From: an uncultured Clostridia bacterium
GTDB lineage: Bacteria; Bacillota; Clostridia; TANB77; CAG-508
Length of the DNA stretch: 64,000 bases
Assembly (NCBI GenBank): GCA_948524275.1
Contig: CAOSLI010000001.1
Location: 124,001 to 188,000, forward strand
Direction of reading: 5' to 3'
A model generated the notes under the pieces. That model was given only the letters and a program-made list of their open reading frames with translations, ran no database searches and had not been told where the DNA came from. A program made the position numbers and the translations under genes. Positions 18,650 to 27,661 of the stretch are shown piece by piece (the first letter of the stretch is position 1; every line of letters begins with the position of its first letter).

Positions 18650-20576
18650 ATGAAAATTATGTTAAAAGATGGTTCTATAAAAGAAGTGGAACAAGGAATA
18701 TCAGTAATTGATTTAGCTAAACAAATTAGTGAGGGACTAGCAAGAGTTGCAACATGTGCTAGAGTTGATGGGAAAGTAGTTGATTTAAGAACTGTATTAA
18801 GCAAGGACTGTTCATTAGAGATACTTACTTTTGATTCTGATTTAGATGGAAAGAAAGCATATTGGCATACAACATCACATATAATGGCACAAGCTGTTAA
18901 AAGATTATTTCCAAACGCAAAATTGGCAATAGGACCTTCAATAGATGATGGGTTTTATTATGATTTTGATGTGGAAGAAAATTTTACAGAAGAAGATAAA
19001 GCAAAAATAGAAGAAGAGATGAAGAAAATAATTAAAGAAGATTTACCTATTGAAAAATTTGTTTTACCAAAAAAAGAAGCTTTGGAACTTATGAAAGGTG
19101 AGCCTTACAAGGTAGAGCTTATAAACGAACTGAAAGACCGGAGAAGAGATATCTTTTTATAAACAAGGCGATTTTACAGACCTATGTGCTGGTCCACATT
19201 TAATGAGTACAGGAAAAGTAAAAGCTATAAAACTTCTATCAAATTCAGGTGCATATTGGAGAGGTGATGAGCATAATAAAATGCTACAAAGGATTTATGC
19301 AATTTCTTTTCCAAAAGCTAGTTTATTAGAAGAACATTTACAATTGCTAGAAGAAGCAAAACAAAGAGACCATAGAAAAATAGGAAAAGATTTAGAAATA
19401 TTTATGACACATCCATTAGTTGGATCAGGGCTTCCAATGTACTTGCCTAATGGTGCAACAATTAGAAGAACACTTGAAAGATATATTCAAGATAAGGAAG
19501 TAAAACTTGGATATGACCATGTGTATACACCATCTTTAGCTACAACAGACCTTTATAAGACAAGTGGACATTGGGATCATTATAAAGATGATATGTTTCC
19601 AATTATGAAAATGGATAATGAAGAATTAGTTTTAAGACCAATGAACTGTCCACATCATATGCTAATATACAAAAATTCAATGCATTCATATAAAGACTTA
19701 CCAATCAAGATTGGTGAACTTGCACATGATTTTAGATATGAAAATTCTGGTGCAGTATGTGGATTAGAGCGTGTTAGACAAATGTGCCAAAATGATGCGC
19801 ATCTTTTCGTAAGACCAGATCAAATTAAAGAAGAAGTTGGAAAGGTAATTAATCTTATATTTGAAGTTTATATTCATGACTTTGGATTTAAGAGAGATGA
19901 CTTTAAGTTTAGACTTTCTTTAAGAAGTAAAGAAAAAGCAAAATATATTGACAATGACCAAATGTGGGAAACTGCGGAAAATCAATTAAGAGAAATTTTA
20001 AAAGAACTTAAAATTGACTTCTATGAGGCAGAAGGTGAAGCTGCATTCTATGGACCTAAGATTGATATTCAGATAAAGACTGCTTTAGGACATGATATTA
20101 CAATACCAACATGTCAATTAGATTTTGCTCTTCCTGAAAGATTTGACTTAAGCTATATAGGTGAAGATGGACAAAAGCATAGACCAGTTGTAATTCATAG
20201 AGCAATACTTGGAACTTCTGATAGATTTATTTCATTTTTATTAGAAGAAACAAAAGGTAATCTACCAGTATGGCTTTCACCAGTTCAAGCTATAATTTTA
20301 CCTATTAGTGAAAAACAAATTAATTATGGAAGAGAAGTACTTGAAAAATTACTAAGCCAAGGAATTAGAGTTAAGTTAGATGATAGAAATGAAAAAATAG
20401 GATACAAGATTCGCGAGGCACAACTTAGCAAAGTTCCATACATGTTAGTTGTTGGAGATAAAGAACTTGAAGAAAATAAAGTAGCTGTAAGAGATAGAAA
20501 AGATGGAGATATTGGAAGCTTTTCAGTTGATGAATTTGCTAACAAAGTGTTAGATGAAATTAAAAATTACAAATAA
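18650..20576 (+). CDS. thrS: Threonyl-tRNA synthetase, read through a +1 shift at CGG
   Basis: Charges tRNA-Thr. Two reading frames joined at 19139: frame one encodes the TGS and start of the editing domain and would stop at 19160; skipping the C of CGG gives ...LKDGEEISFYKQGDF..., the expected ThrRS sequence, and continues to 20576 for 641 residues, the normal length. Catalytic features are intact: zinc ligands in RPMNCPHHML, QNDAHLF and VIHRAILG, motif 2 FRYENSG, motif 3 SDRFISFLLE, then the anticodon-binding domain. No second thrS with a complete active site is visible in the window and the leader is an intact T-box, so I treat it as functional rather than a pseudogene. Confidence 0.9.
19139..19142 (+). 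other. In-frame CGG, +1 frameshift site 1 (thrS)
   Basis: Context GAC CGG A. The 0 frame meets TAA six codons later; reading GAC-(C)-GGA-GAA restores ThrRS. Homology fixes the shift to within a few codons of the CGG. Confidence 0.88.
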
Positions 20577-20642
20577 CTTCAATAACAGACAAAATATGAC
20601 AATGCATAGCGATAAAGATATGAGAAAATATGGCAAAATGTA

Positions 20643-20671
20643 TTGAAATACAATAAAATACGATGTATAAT
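20643..20671 (+). promoter_or_regulatory. Promoter of the 33-codon small gene
   Basis: TTGAAA, 17-base spacer, TATAAT, about 40 bases upstream of the small gene's RBS. Confidence 0.7.
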
Positions 20672-20717
20672 ATTACCAACCTTTGCAAAGGAAAACTTGC
20701 TAAAGGGGGTGATGGAT

Positions 20718-20819
20718 ATGACCAGTTATATGCTTATATGGATGTTACTACAGGAGATAGAAAAATTGCAAGAAGAGTTAAATACATATAAGAATAATAC
20801 AAAAGAAAACGGAAAATAA
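20718..20819 (+). CDS. Small protein of 33 residues, unknown function
   Basis: Sequence starts MTSYMLIWMLLQEIEKLQEE: a short hydrophobic stretch followed by a charged helix, so possibly a small membrane-associated helical peptide. Support for a real gene is the complete set of signals: promoter at 20643, strong RBS AAAGGGGG at 20702-20709, ATG, and a strong terminator starting 3 bases after the stop. In-frame ATG at 20712 is an alternative start but sits too close to the RBS. I do not recognise a family. Confidence 0.6.
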   Translation: MTSYMLIWMLLQEIEKLQEELNTYKNNTKENGK

Positions 20820-20821
20820 AA

Positions 20822-20856
20822 TAAAGCAGAGTAGAAAACGGCTACTCTGCTTTTTG
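20822..20856 (+). terminator. Terminator after the small gene
   Basis: AAGCAGAGTAG pairs with CTACTCTGCTT around AAAACGG, followed by TTTT. Confidence 0.88.
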
Positions 20857-20954
20857 TTAAAATTTTTATATGACCAGCTATATCTTTTAACTAACTTTAG
20901 TATACAACTATTTACAGTATATGTCAACTGCTTTCTTAAAATTTTATAAATTTC

Positions 20955-20983
20955 TTGTCTTTTTTTATTAGCAATGTTATAAT
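20955..20983 (+). promoter_or_regulatory. Promoter of the ThrRS-paralog operon
   Basis: TTGTCT, 17-base spacer, TATAAT, about 40 bases before the start codon. Confidence 0.65.
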
Positions 20984-21023
20984 GCGATTAAAGTAAAATA
21001 TGGAGAGGTAAACTTATAGATAC

Positions 21024-22223
21024 ATGAAAACAAATGAATTAAATAAATTAGGTAAGGAACTTGAATTATACACACATGTAGATTATATAGGAAAAGGTTT
21101 TCCTATAATTCTTCCAAAAGGTTCAAAAGTAATCGAGATAATAAGAAATTATGTTGAGGCAGAAGAAGAAAAAAATGGATATCAAATTCTAAGAACTCCA
21201 AGTGTTTCAAGAGCAGAAATATACATGATTGAAGATAGATTAGAAAACCAAAAAGACGATATGTATATAATTGAGACGGAAAATAGTATAGGTGATAGAG
21301 ATGAAAATTGCATTGTATTAAGACCAGAAGTATCTCCTTTTCATTTAGCTGTGTATAAAACAAAACAAAGAAGTTATAAAGCAATGCCAATCAAATATAG
21401 TGAGACCGCTACTGTTTTTAAAAATGAAAAAGATATAAAAGGTATAAGCAAGACAAGGCAAATTACAATGTCAGATGAAAGTATATTTTGCTTAAGAGAT
21501 GATTTAGCAAAACAAATAAAAGAAGCATTAGAACTTAGCCAGAAATTTATAAGTAAGCTAGGGCTAGAGGTAACATATAAAATAGAAAATTGGAATTTTA
21601 ACAAAAAGGAAGAATATATAGGAACAATTGATGAGTGGAATTTTGCAGTAGCTGCAATGAAAAATGCACTAAATAGTTTAAATGTAGAATATGAAGAAAC
21701 GGATAAAGCAGAGATGTATGGACCAAGCATACAGATATATTATGAAGACAGAGATTTTTCTAGTTTGCAAATAGATTTTGAAATTATACATAGGTTTAGC
21801 GCTACATTTATTAATAGAAATAATGAAGAAGAATATCCAATATACATTCGAAGAACTGCTGTTGGAAGTTACGAAAATTTGCTTGCAATTTTAATCGAGA
21901 AATATCAGGGCAATTTTCCACTGTGGATTGCACCAGTTCAAGTAGTAGTTATTTCAGAAGATGAGTCTTACAGAGATTTTGCAAAAGAAGTGGTTAATAG
22001 TATGCTACAAAAAGGTATAAGGGCAGAAGAGGACTTATCAGACACAAATGTACAAAATAAAGAATACAAGGCAGTTGATATGAAGATACCATATATTATA
22101 AAAATTGGAGAAAGTGAGTATAAACGAAAGAAAATTAAAGTAAGAGCAAAAGATTTTATAAAAGACATGAGCATAGATGAACTAATTAGGGAGGTACAAA
22201 AATGCCAGGAGCAAACATGCTAG
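21024..22223 (+). CDS. Degenerate ThrRS-like paralog, catalytic and anticodon-binding folds only
   Basis: 399 residues colinear with the catalytic core and C-terminal domain of ThrRS, but with no TGS or editing domain. Compared with the thrS product in this window, all three zinc ligands are changed: Cys to Ser (RPEVSPFHLAVY versus RPMNCPHHMLIY), His to Ser (MSDESIF versus QNDAHLF) and His to Arg (YIRRTAVGS versus VIHRAILGT). The motif 2 Arg is Lys (VFKNEKD) and the motif 3 Arg is gone (GSYENLLAIL versus GTSDRFISFL). It is therefore unlikely to make Thr-tRNA. It forms an operon (22-bp overlap) with the next gene. Function unknown; regulatory or non-tRNA roles are known for other synthetase paralogs such as HisZ. 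Confidence 0.85.
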   Translation: MKTNELNKLGKELELYTHVDYIGKGFPIILPKGSKVIEIIRNYVEAEEEKNGYQILRTPSVSRAEIYMIEDRLENQKDDMYIIETENSIGDRDENCIVLRPEVSPFHLAVYKTKQRSYKAMPIKYSETATVFKNEKDIKGISKTRQITMSDESIFCLRDDLAKQIKEALELSQKFISKLGLEVTYKIENWNFNKKEEYIGTIDEWNFAVAAMKNALNSLNVEYEETDKAEMYGPSIQIYYEDRDFSSLQIDFEIIHRFSATFINRNNEEEYPIYIRRTAVGSYENLLAILIEKYQGNFPLWIAPVQVVVISEDESYRDFAKEVVNSMLQKGIRAEEDLSDTNVQNKEYKAVDMKIPYIIKIGESEYKRKKIKVRAKDFIKDMSIDELIREVQKCQEQTC

Positions 22224-24461
22224 AAAACATAGGATTTAATAGAGAAAAGTCTCAGCAACTTTTAAGATGTAGGAAACCTACTTTTAATATTTCAAAATCA
22301 TATGACAATTCTATGTTATATAAAATTTATAAATTTATAAAAGTAAAAGATATAGACATTTTAGTGAGCAATACTGATAGAACTACAGATATAAAAGAAA
22401 GATTTGCCTTATCAAAACCTATAAATATATACATAAAAGAAAATTATAAAGATTTTGAAAAGCTTGCAAGTTTGGCTAAGAATTGGGAAATTGAACGAAT
22501 AGAAGAAATTCAAAAAGAATTTCAAAACAATATTCCTTATTTTGTGAGATATGATAAAAATTATATTTGGCAGATTTATTATTCAAGAGAAGACAATAGA
22601 TATTTTATGCTATTTCCAACAAAAGAAGAGGGAGACATAGCGGTACTATTTTACATGATAAAGCAGAAGTTACAAAATCCAGAAGAAAGAATTTATGTAC
22701 CAATTTGCAAAACAGACTATGAGGAATTTTATTTAAAAAGTGAAGAAATAACAGACATAGAAAATTATATATATCTTTTTACAAAAGAATGGCCAACAGT
22801 ATATGAAGTTACGAAAGAAGGAAAAAAAGAATACATTACACGGAAAGACTAAAGTAAATGAAGGATTGGTAAGTAAATATAGGATAGATATAGAATCAAG
22901 AGAAGAGGCAGAAGAAATATATACTCTTCTTAAAGCTTTATTTATTTTAACCACTGAAACTGGATATAAGTATACATTTCAGCCTACAATAAACAAAAAT
23001 GGTAGCTTAATATTTAAATATGAAGAGAAAAATATAACCTCAGAAAACTTAGCAGAATTTATAACTAAAGAAGCAATTAAGCAAAATGAAAGAAAAGAAG
23101 ATGTATGCAAAGATATAGAAGAGTTAAAAGAAAAATTAGAAGATATAAAGAAAACTGTAAATAGTTTGGCAGAAGCTTATAGAACATATGAAAAACAAAT
23201 AGTAATGTTTTTAGAGTGCAAAAAAAGCGTATTTAAGAGAGTAAAGTTCTTTTTTAAGAAAACTAAACTAAATGAAACTTATGTAACAATTGAGGGAAAA
23301 GAGTATGTAGAAGACGATGAAGAAACTATTGTAGAAAAAAAGAAGAATTCAATGAGAAAACTTAATATGCTTATAAAGAAGAAATCAGGACAAGCCCAAG
23401 ATGATATAGAAGAAGCGGAAGACAAGGAGATTGAAGAAGAAACCAGTAAAGAATGCAAAACGACTCCAAAGGTATATACCATATCAGACTTGATTAGAAT
23501 ATGTAAAGAGAATTCAAATTTAGAAAGCGAGTATAAAAACGCTAAAGCTGATTTTAATGCAATGAAAATTAAGAAAAAAAATATGAAGAGTAAAATTGAT
23601 AATGCAAAAGATTATTTATTTGAGATTGAAAAACATAAAAAGAGTATAGTTGACTTTTGGAAATTTACAAGTAAAGATGCAGTACCAAACCTAACTAAAG
23701 GAGATGAAAGTACAGAAGAAAGCAAGCTACAAGCAAATTTTAATTTTGACGAGGACATGACTGAGGTTGGACAAAGAGCAGATGGCATTCAAAAGCAAAA
23801 GCTATCAATCGATGAGTGTAATAGCATTTTTTCGTGTAATTATATAATAAATTCTATAAATGCAGTGCTTACTGGAAAAAATGAAAATGAGATATTAGCA
23901 AATGATTTAGAAAAACTAAAAAAGAAATATAAAGGAAGCAAGAAAACTGAGATTTTTGGCGAGTTTGAAGAAGATTATACAAAGATAAAGAACCTTGGTA
24001 ATAACAAGCATAGAGAAAATAAGAAAAATATATATGGAGTACTTAAATTAAATGATAGGACAACATTAGAAGAGTATAGAAATTCAGTAGAGAATATTGT
24101 AAAAATGCTAAACGAAGCATATAGGAAGATTACATCTGTTGCAGAATTCCCTGTATATTATAAAAATGCGGAAGTAGGAAAGTACGTTGTTGCAGATATA
24201 GATCCTAAGAATCTGATAGATAATAATATTATTTATAAAACTAATATAACAAAGGACATGCATATATTATATCTAAGCAATATTACATATTATGATAATT
24301 ACAATAAAACCCTTCCAAATGGTATGGATGAAGGAACAAAAGTTATTATAAAATTGGATGAAATACACAAATCTAAAGAGAATGAAATAAATATTGTAGA
24401 AAGTGATGGACAATATAATATAAAGATAAAGAATATAAAAATGATAGATGTAAATAACTAA
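22202..24461 (+). CDS. Large coiled-coil protein of unknown function, read through a +1 shift at CGG
   Basis: Begins MPGANMLENIGFNREKSQQ behind GGGAGG. The first frame ends at 22852 (ITRKD-stop); the second begins inside it. Shifting +1 at CGG 22841 reads ...KEYITGKTKVNEGLVSKY... and gives one product of 752 residues. The N-terminal ~210 residues are globular; residues ~290-350 and ~420-480 are strongly charged helices likely to form coiled coils (VCKDIEELKEKLEDIKKTV), and an acidic stretch follows. No signal peptide or membrane helix. I recognise no family. It overlaps the ThrRS-like gene by 22 bp, so the two products probably act together. Confidence 0.72.
22841..22844 (+). other. In-frame CGG, +1 frameshift site 2
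   Basis: Context ACA CGG A. In the 0 frame a TAA follows after two more codons; reading ACA-(C)-GGA-AAG-ACT enters the open 1.6-kb downstream frame. Confidence 0.82.
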
Positions 24462-24471
24462 ATAAATATAA

Positions 24472-24510
24472 TAAGCCCGACAAAATTGTTTAGCAATATT
24501 GTCGGGTAAA
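24472..24510. terminator. Terminator between convergent genes
   Basis: CCCGACAA and TTGTCGGG form the stem with an inner AATTG/CAAT extension; T-rich or A-rich flanks let it serve the coiled-coil gene and spoIVA. Confidence 0.8.
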
Positions 24511-24527
24511 TTTGTATGTCAATAATT

Positions 24528-26024
24528 CTATAATATAATGCATATTAGTCCACCAGAGCCCTCATTTACAATTCTCTCTAAGGTTTGTTGAAGTTTAATT
24601 TGAGCATCTTCTGGCATGCAAGATAATTTATTTTGTAATCCTTCATTAACCAGACTATGCAAGCTCTTTCCAAATATGTTAGATTCCCATATCTTTTTAG
24701 GATCAGTCTCAAATTCCGAAAGTAAATACTTAACTAAATCCTCAGATTGTTTTTCACTACCAACAATTGGAGAAACCTCGGTTGCTACATCTGTTTTTAT
24801 AAGGTGTATTGATGGAGCTTTTGCCTTTAATTTTACACCATATTTAGAACCTTGTTTAACCATCTCAGGTTCATCTAATATAAGATCATCAATTGATGGA
24901 GTAATAATTCCATATCCCTTACTATTGACCTCTTCAATTGCTGGTGCAATTCTATCATATTTTGATTTTACACTAGCAAAACTTGAGAATGTAGAGAATA
25001 GTTCAAACTCATTTGTAATAGTGGTTCCAGACATTTCTGTAAGAACTTTATAAAATAATGAGTTGTTAACTTCAAGAGAAATATTAATATTGCCAGTTCC
25101 AAAATCAATTTGATCAACATTGCAGGTTGTGATTATATTATTTGCAACTTGCCCATTAGAGCATAGAGAGTCAGCGACAGAGTAAGCATCTTTTATAATA
25201 TTTAAATCAGAAAAACTATTTCTGATTTCACCAAACATTTGAGATTTCAGCCAATGATTATTATCAAGTGCATCAATCCACTTAGGAAAGCTAAGGTTGA
25301 TTCTTTGCGTTGGGAATTCATATAAAACTCTTCCAAATATATTATTTATATCATCTAAACTTAGGTTAGAGCAGTCAGTTGGTATAACAGACACTCCATA
25401 TTTTTCCTCAAGGGAAGCTGCTAAAAGGGTTGTTTCATTACTTGCTGGAAATGCTGTATTTAAAACTATAACAAAAGGCTTATTTAAAGACTTCAATTCA
25501 TTAGCAACTCGTTCTTCTGGAATAGCATAGTCATCACGGCTTATTCCTGAAAAACTTCCATCAGTAGTAATAAGTATTCCAATAGTTGAATGATCCTCAA
25601 TTACTTTTTTAGTGCCAATTTCTGCAGCTTCTTCAAAAGGAATTTCATCGTCAAACCATGGAGTTTTAACCATTCTAGGAATATCATCTTCCATATAACC
25701 AATTGCATTATTTACTAAGTAACCAACACAATCAACTAATCTTGTCTTAAATTTTACATTACCATTTAAGGTGATTTCAGCTGCCTCATTAGGAATGAAT
25801 TTGGGCTCAGTTGTCATTATTGTTCGTCCTGCAGCACTCTGAGGTAATTCATCAACAGCCCTTTCTCTTTTGTAGTTATTATCAATGTTAGGAATAACAA
25901 GTAAGTCCATAAAATTCTTAATAAAAGTTGACTTACCAGTTCTAACAGGTCCAACGACGCCGACATAAATATCACCATCAGTTCTATTTGCTATATCTTG
26001 ATATAATTTTAAGTTGTCTTCCAT
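24528..26024 (-). CDS. spoIVA: Stage IV sporulation protein A
   Basis: 498 residues, close to the usual 492. SpoIVA is the ATPase that polymerises on the forespore surface to form the base of the spore coat. Walker A GPVRTGKSTFIKNFMD is near residue 24, followed by ERAVDELPQSAAGRTIMTTEPKFIPNE, and the conserved C-terminus ends in RIVNEGSGGLICIIL. RBS AAAAGGAGG. Upstream, GATATGAC at 26089 and AAAGTATA at 26066 (+ strand) resemble a sigmaE promoter read on the minus strand, but the match is imperfect. Good evidence that the organism sporulates. Confidence 0.97.
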   Translation of the reverse strand: MEDNLKLYQDIANRTDGDIYVGVVGPVRTGKSTFIKNFMDLLVIPNIDNNYKRERAVDELPQSAAGRTIMTTEPKFIPNEAAEITLNGNVKFKTRLVDCVGYLVNNAIGYMEDDIPRMVKTPWFDDEIPFEEAAEIGTKKVIEDHSTIGILITTDGSFSGISRDDYAIPEERVANELKSLNKPFVIVLNTAFPASNETTLLAASLEEKYGVSVIPTDCSNLSLDDINNIFGRVLYEFPTQRINLSFPKWIDALDNNHWLKSQMFGEIRNSFSDLNIIKDAYSVADSLCSNGQVANNIITTCNVDQIDFGTGNINISLEVNNSLFYKVLTEMSGTTITNEFELFSTFSSFASVKSKYDRIAPAIEEVNSKGYGIITPSIDDLILDEPEMVKQGSKYGVKLKAKAPSIHLIKTDVATEVSPIVGSEKQSEDLVKYLLSEFETDPKKIWESNIFGKSLHSLVNEGLQNKLSCMPEDAQIKLQQTLERIVNEGSGGLICIIL

Positions 26025-26161
26025 TTTAACCTCCTTTTAAAGACGCATTTGCATAAAACTTTATTAAAGTATATTACATGAAATTTGAGATATGACAAAT
26101 TTGTGAAAATTGTTATAGAAAAGCATAGACTATGTATGAAAACTGTCATGGACAAAAATGC

Positions 26162-26190
26162 TTGCATATTATATGTTAATATGATAAAAT
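26162..26190 (+). promoter_or_regulatory. Promoter upstream of the UDP-sugar pyrophosphorylase gene
   Basis: TTGCAT, 17-base spacer, TAAAAT. The hairpin element copy B lies in the resulting 5' leader. Confidence 0.6.
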
Positions 26191-26204
26191 GCGTAGAGGA
26201 AATT

Positions 26205-26313
26205 ATGGATGGCAATTGAAGCGAACAAAGTAATTAAAATGCGATTTGGCAGACGGGATTTTGTGAAACAAAATCTTGGATGACGATGAACGAAGCGAAG
26301 CGTAGTGAAAGGA
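26205..26313. repeat. Hairpin intergenic element, copy B
   Basis: Core 26243-26282 matches copy A at 17875-17914 over 40 bases without gaps: GATTTGgCAGACGg, a stem GATTTTG/CAAAATC with a diverged loop, then TGGATG. Compensating changes keep the stem. Flanks contain ACGAAGCGAAGCG repeats and end with GAAAGGA used as RBS. Confidence 0.7.
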
Positions 26314-26317
26314 ATTT

Positions 26318-27562
26318 ATGGGTATGGAAAGATATGAGCAAATACTAAGAAAAAATGGTCAAGAACATATTCTAAATTACATAGAAAAATTAGAAGAAGA
26401 AAAAAAGCAAAACTTAATAAATCAAATAGAAAATGTAGATTATGAACAATTAGCAAAGTTATATGAAGAAAGTAATAAAGATTTTAGCAAAGCAATAAAA
26501 AGTGTAATGATAGAGCATATACCATTTTGCGCAAAAGAAAAGCTTGGACAAAGCAAATGTGAGAAATTAAAAGAAATCGGTGAAGATATTATAAAGCAAG
26601 GAGAATATGCAGTAATTACAATGGCAGGAGGACAAGGAACAAGACTTGGGCATGATGGACCTAAAGGAACATTCAAATTAGATGTTAAACCAGAATCTAA
26701 ATATTTATTTGAAATACTTGCGGAAAATTTAATTAGAAATAATAAAAAGTATAGAGTAGCTTTACCTTGGTATATAATGACTAGCACAGAAAACAATGAA
26801 AAGACTGTTAGCTTTTTTAAAGAACATAACTTTTTTGGATATCCAAAAGATAATGTCAAGTTCTTTAATCAAGGAAATTTACCATTATTAAATGAATCGG
26901 GAAAGTTAATGATTGACGAAAACTACAATATTAAAATGGCATCTGATGGTAATGGAAGCATTTATAAATCTATGAAAAAAGATGGTATTCTAGCTGACAT
27001 GAAGAATAGAGGCATTGAATGGATATTCATAGGATCAGTTGATAATGCATTGTTAGATATGTGTGATCCAGTTTTAATTGGACTTACAATATCAGAAGGA
27101 AATGAAATAGCATCAAAATCAGTAGCTAAAAGAAATCCACAAGAAAGAGTGGGAGTATTTTGCAAAAAGAATGGTAAACCAGGTATAATAGAATACACAG
27201 AGCTTCCAGAAGATATGGCTGAGGAGACAGACGAAGACGGAGAATTATTATTTGGAGAGTCAAATATAATTTGCCATTTATATAGTATAAATGCACTAGA
27301 TAGTTTAGCAGAGAAAGAACTTCCATATCATAGTGCACATAAAAAAGCCAATTATATAGATGAAAGTGGGAAGTTGCATGTATCTACAGAACCAAATGCA
27401 TATAAGTATGAGTCATTCATTTTTGATGGATTTGGATATTTTGATAATATGTCAATTCTAAGATGCAAAAGAGAAGAAAATTTTGCACCAATAAAGAATA
27501 AAGAAGGAAACGATAGTCCAGAAACAGCAATTAAGCTATACAATGATTTTTGGGGTCAATAG
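26318..27562 (+). CDS. UDPGP-family sugar-1-phosphate uridylyltransferase (UDP-HexNAc pyrophosphorylase-like)
   Basis: 414 residues of the eukaryotic-type UDPGP family, closest in pattern to UDP-GlcNAc/GalNAc pyrophosphorylases: ITMAGGQGTRLGHDGPKGTF is the nucleotide loop, then PWYIMTSTENNEKT, FFNQGNLPLL, DGNGSIYKS and FIGSVDNALLDMCDP. It forms UDP-sugars from UTP and a sugar-1-phosphate. It is not a GalU homolog. Two start ATGs (26318, 26324) are six bases apart; the first gives a 5-base gap to GAAAGG. It is followed at 100 bp by a beta-helix protein, so the pair could divide the two halves of a GlmU-like function. Confidence 0.88.
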   Translation: MGMERYEQILRKNGQEHILNYIEKLEEEKKQNLINQIENVDYEQLAKLYEESNKDFSKAIKSVMIEHIPFCAKEKLGQSKCEKLKEIGEDIIKQGEYAVITMAGGQGTRLGHDGPKGTFKLDVKPESKYLFEILAENLIRNNKKYRVALPWYIMTSTENNEKTVSFFKEHNFFGYPKDNVKFFNQGNLPLLNESGKLMIDENYNIKMASDGNGSIYKSMKKDGILADMKNRGIEWIFIGSVDNALLDMCDPVLIGLTISEGNEIASKSVAKRNPQERVGVFCKKNGKPGIIEYTELPEDMAEETDEDGELLFGESNIICHLYSINALDSLAEKELPYHSAHKKANYIDESGKLHVSTEPNAYKYESFIFDGFGYFDNMSILRCKREENFAPIKNKEGNDSPETAIKLYNDFWGQ

Positions 27563-27645
27563 GGACTCGCATTTTGACCCTGACCATTTGGGACAGGTTA
27601 CATAAAATCAACCAAAAGTGTACGTCCCCAATGGTTGGAAAATAA
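27563..27645. repeat. Degenerate GTCCCC-type intergenic repeat, copy 1
   Basis: Contains CCATTTGGGAC and its partner GTCCCCAATGG (27585-27635), which can pair as an imperfect 11-bp stem, around ATCAACCAAAAGTGTACG. A related sequence is at 30237-30283. Confidence 0.55.
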
Positions 27646-27661
27646 TGAAAGTGAGGAGAAA

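Noticed and set aside
18650..20576. thrS as a pseudogene with two ORFs
   Set aside because: Intact T-box, full set of catalytic residues and a single CGG-centred shift; decay would bring other lesions.
26009..26215. Minus-strand ORF upstream of spoIVA
   Set aside because: It covers the spoIVA promoter and RBS region and has no start signals or family features.
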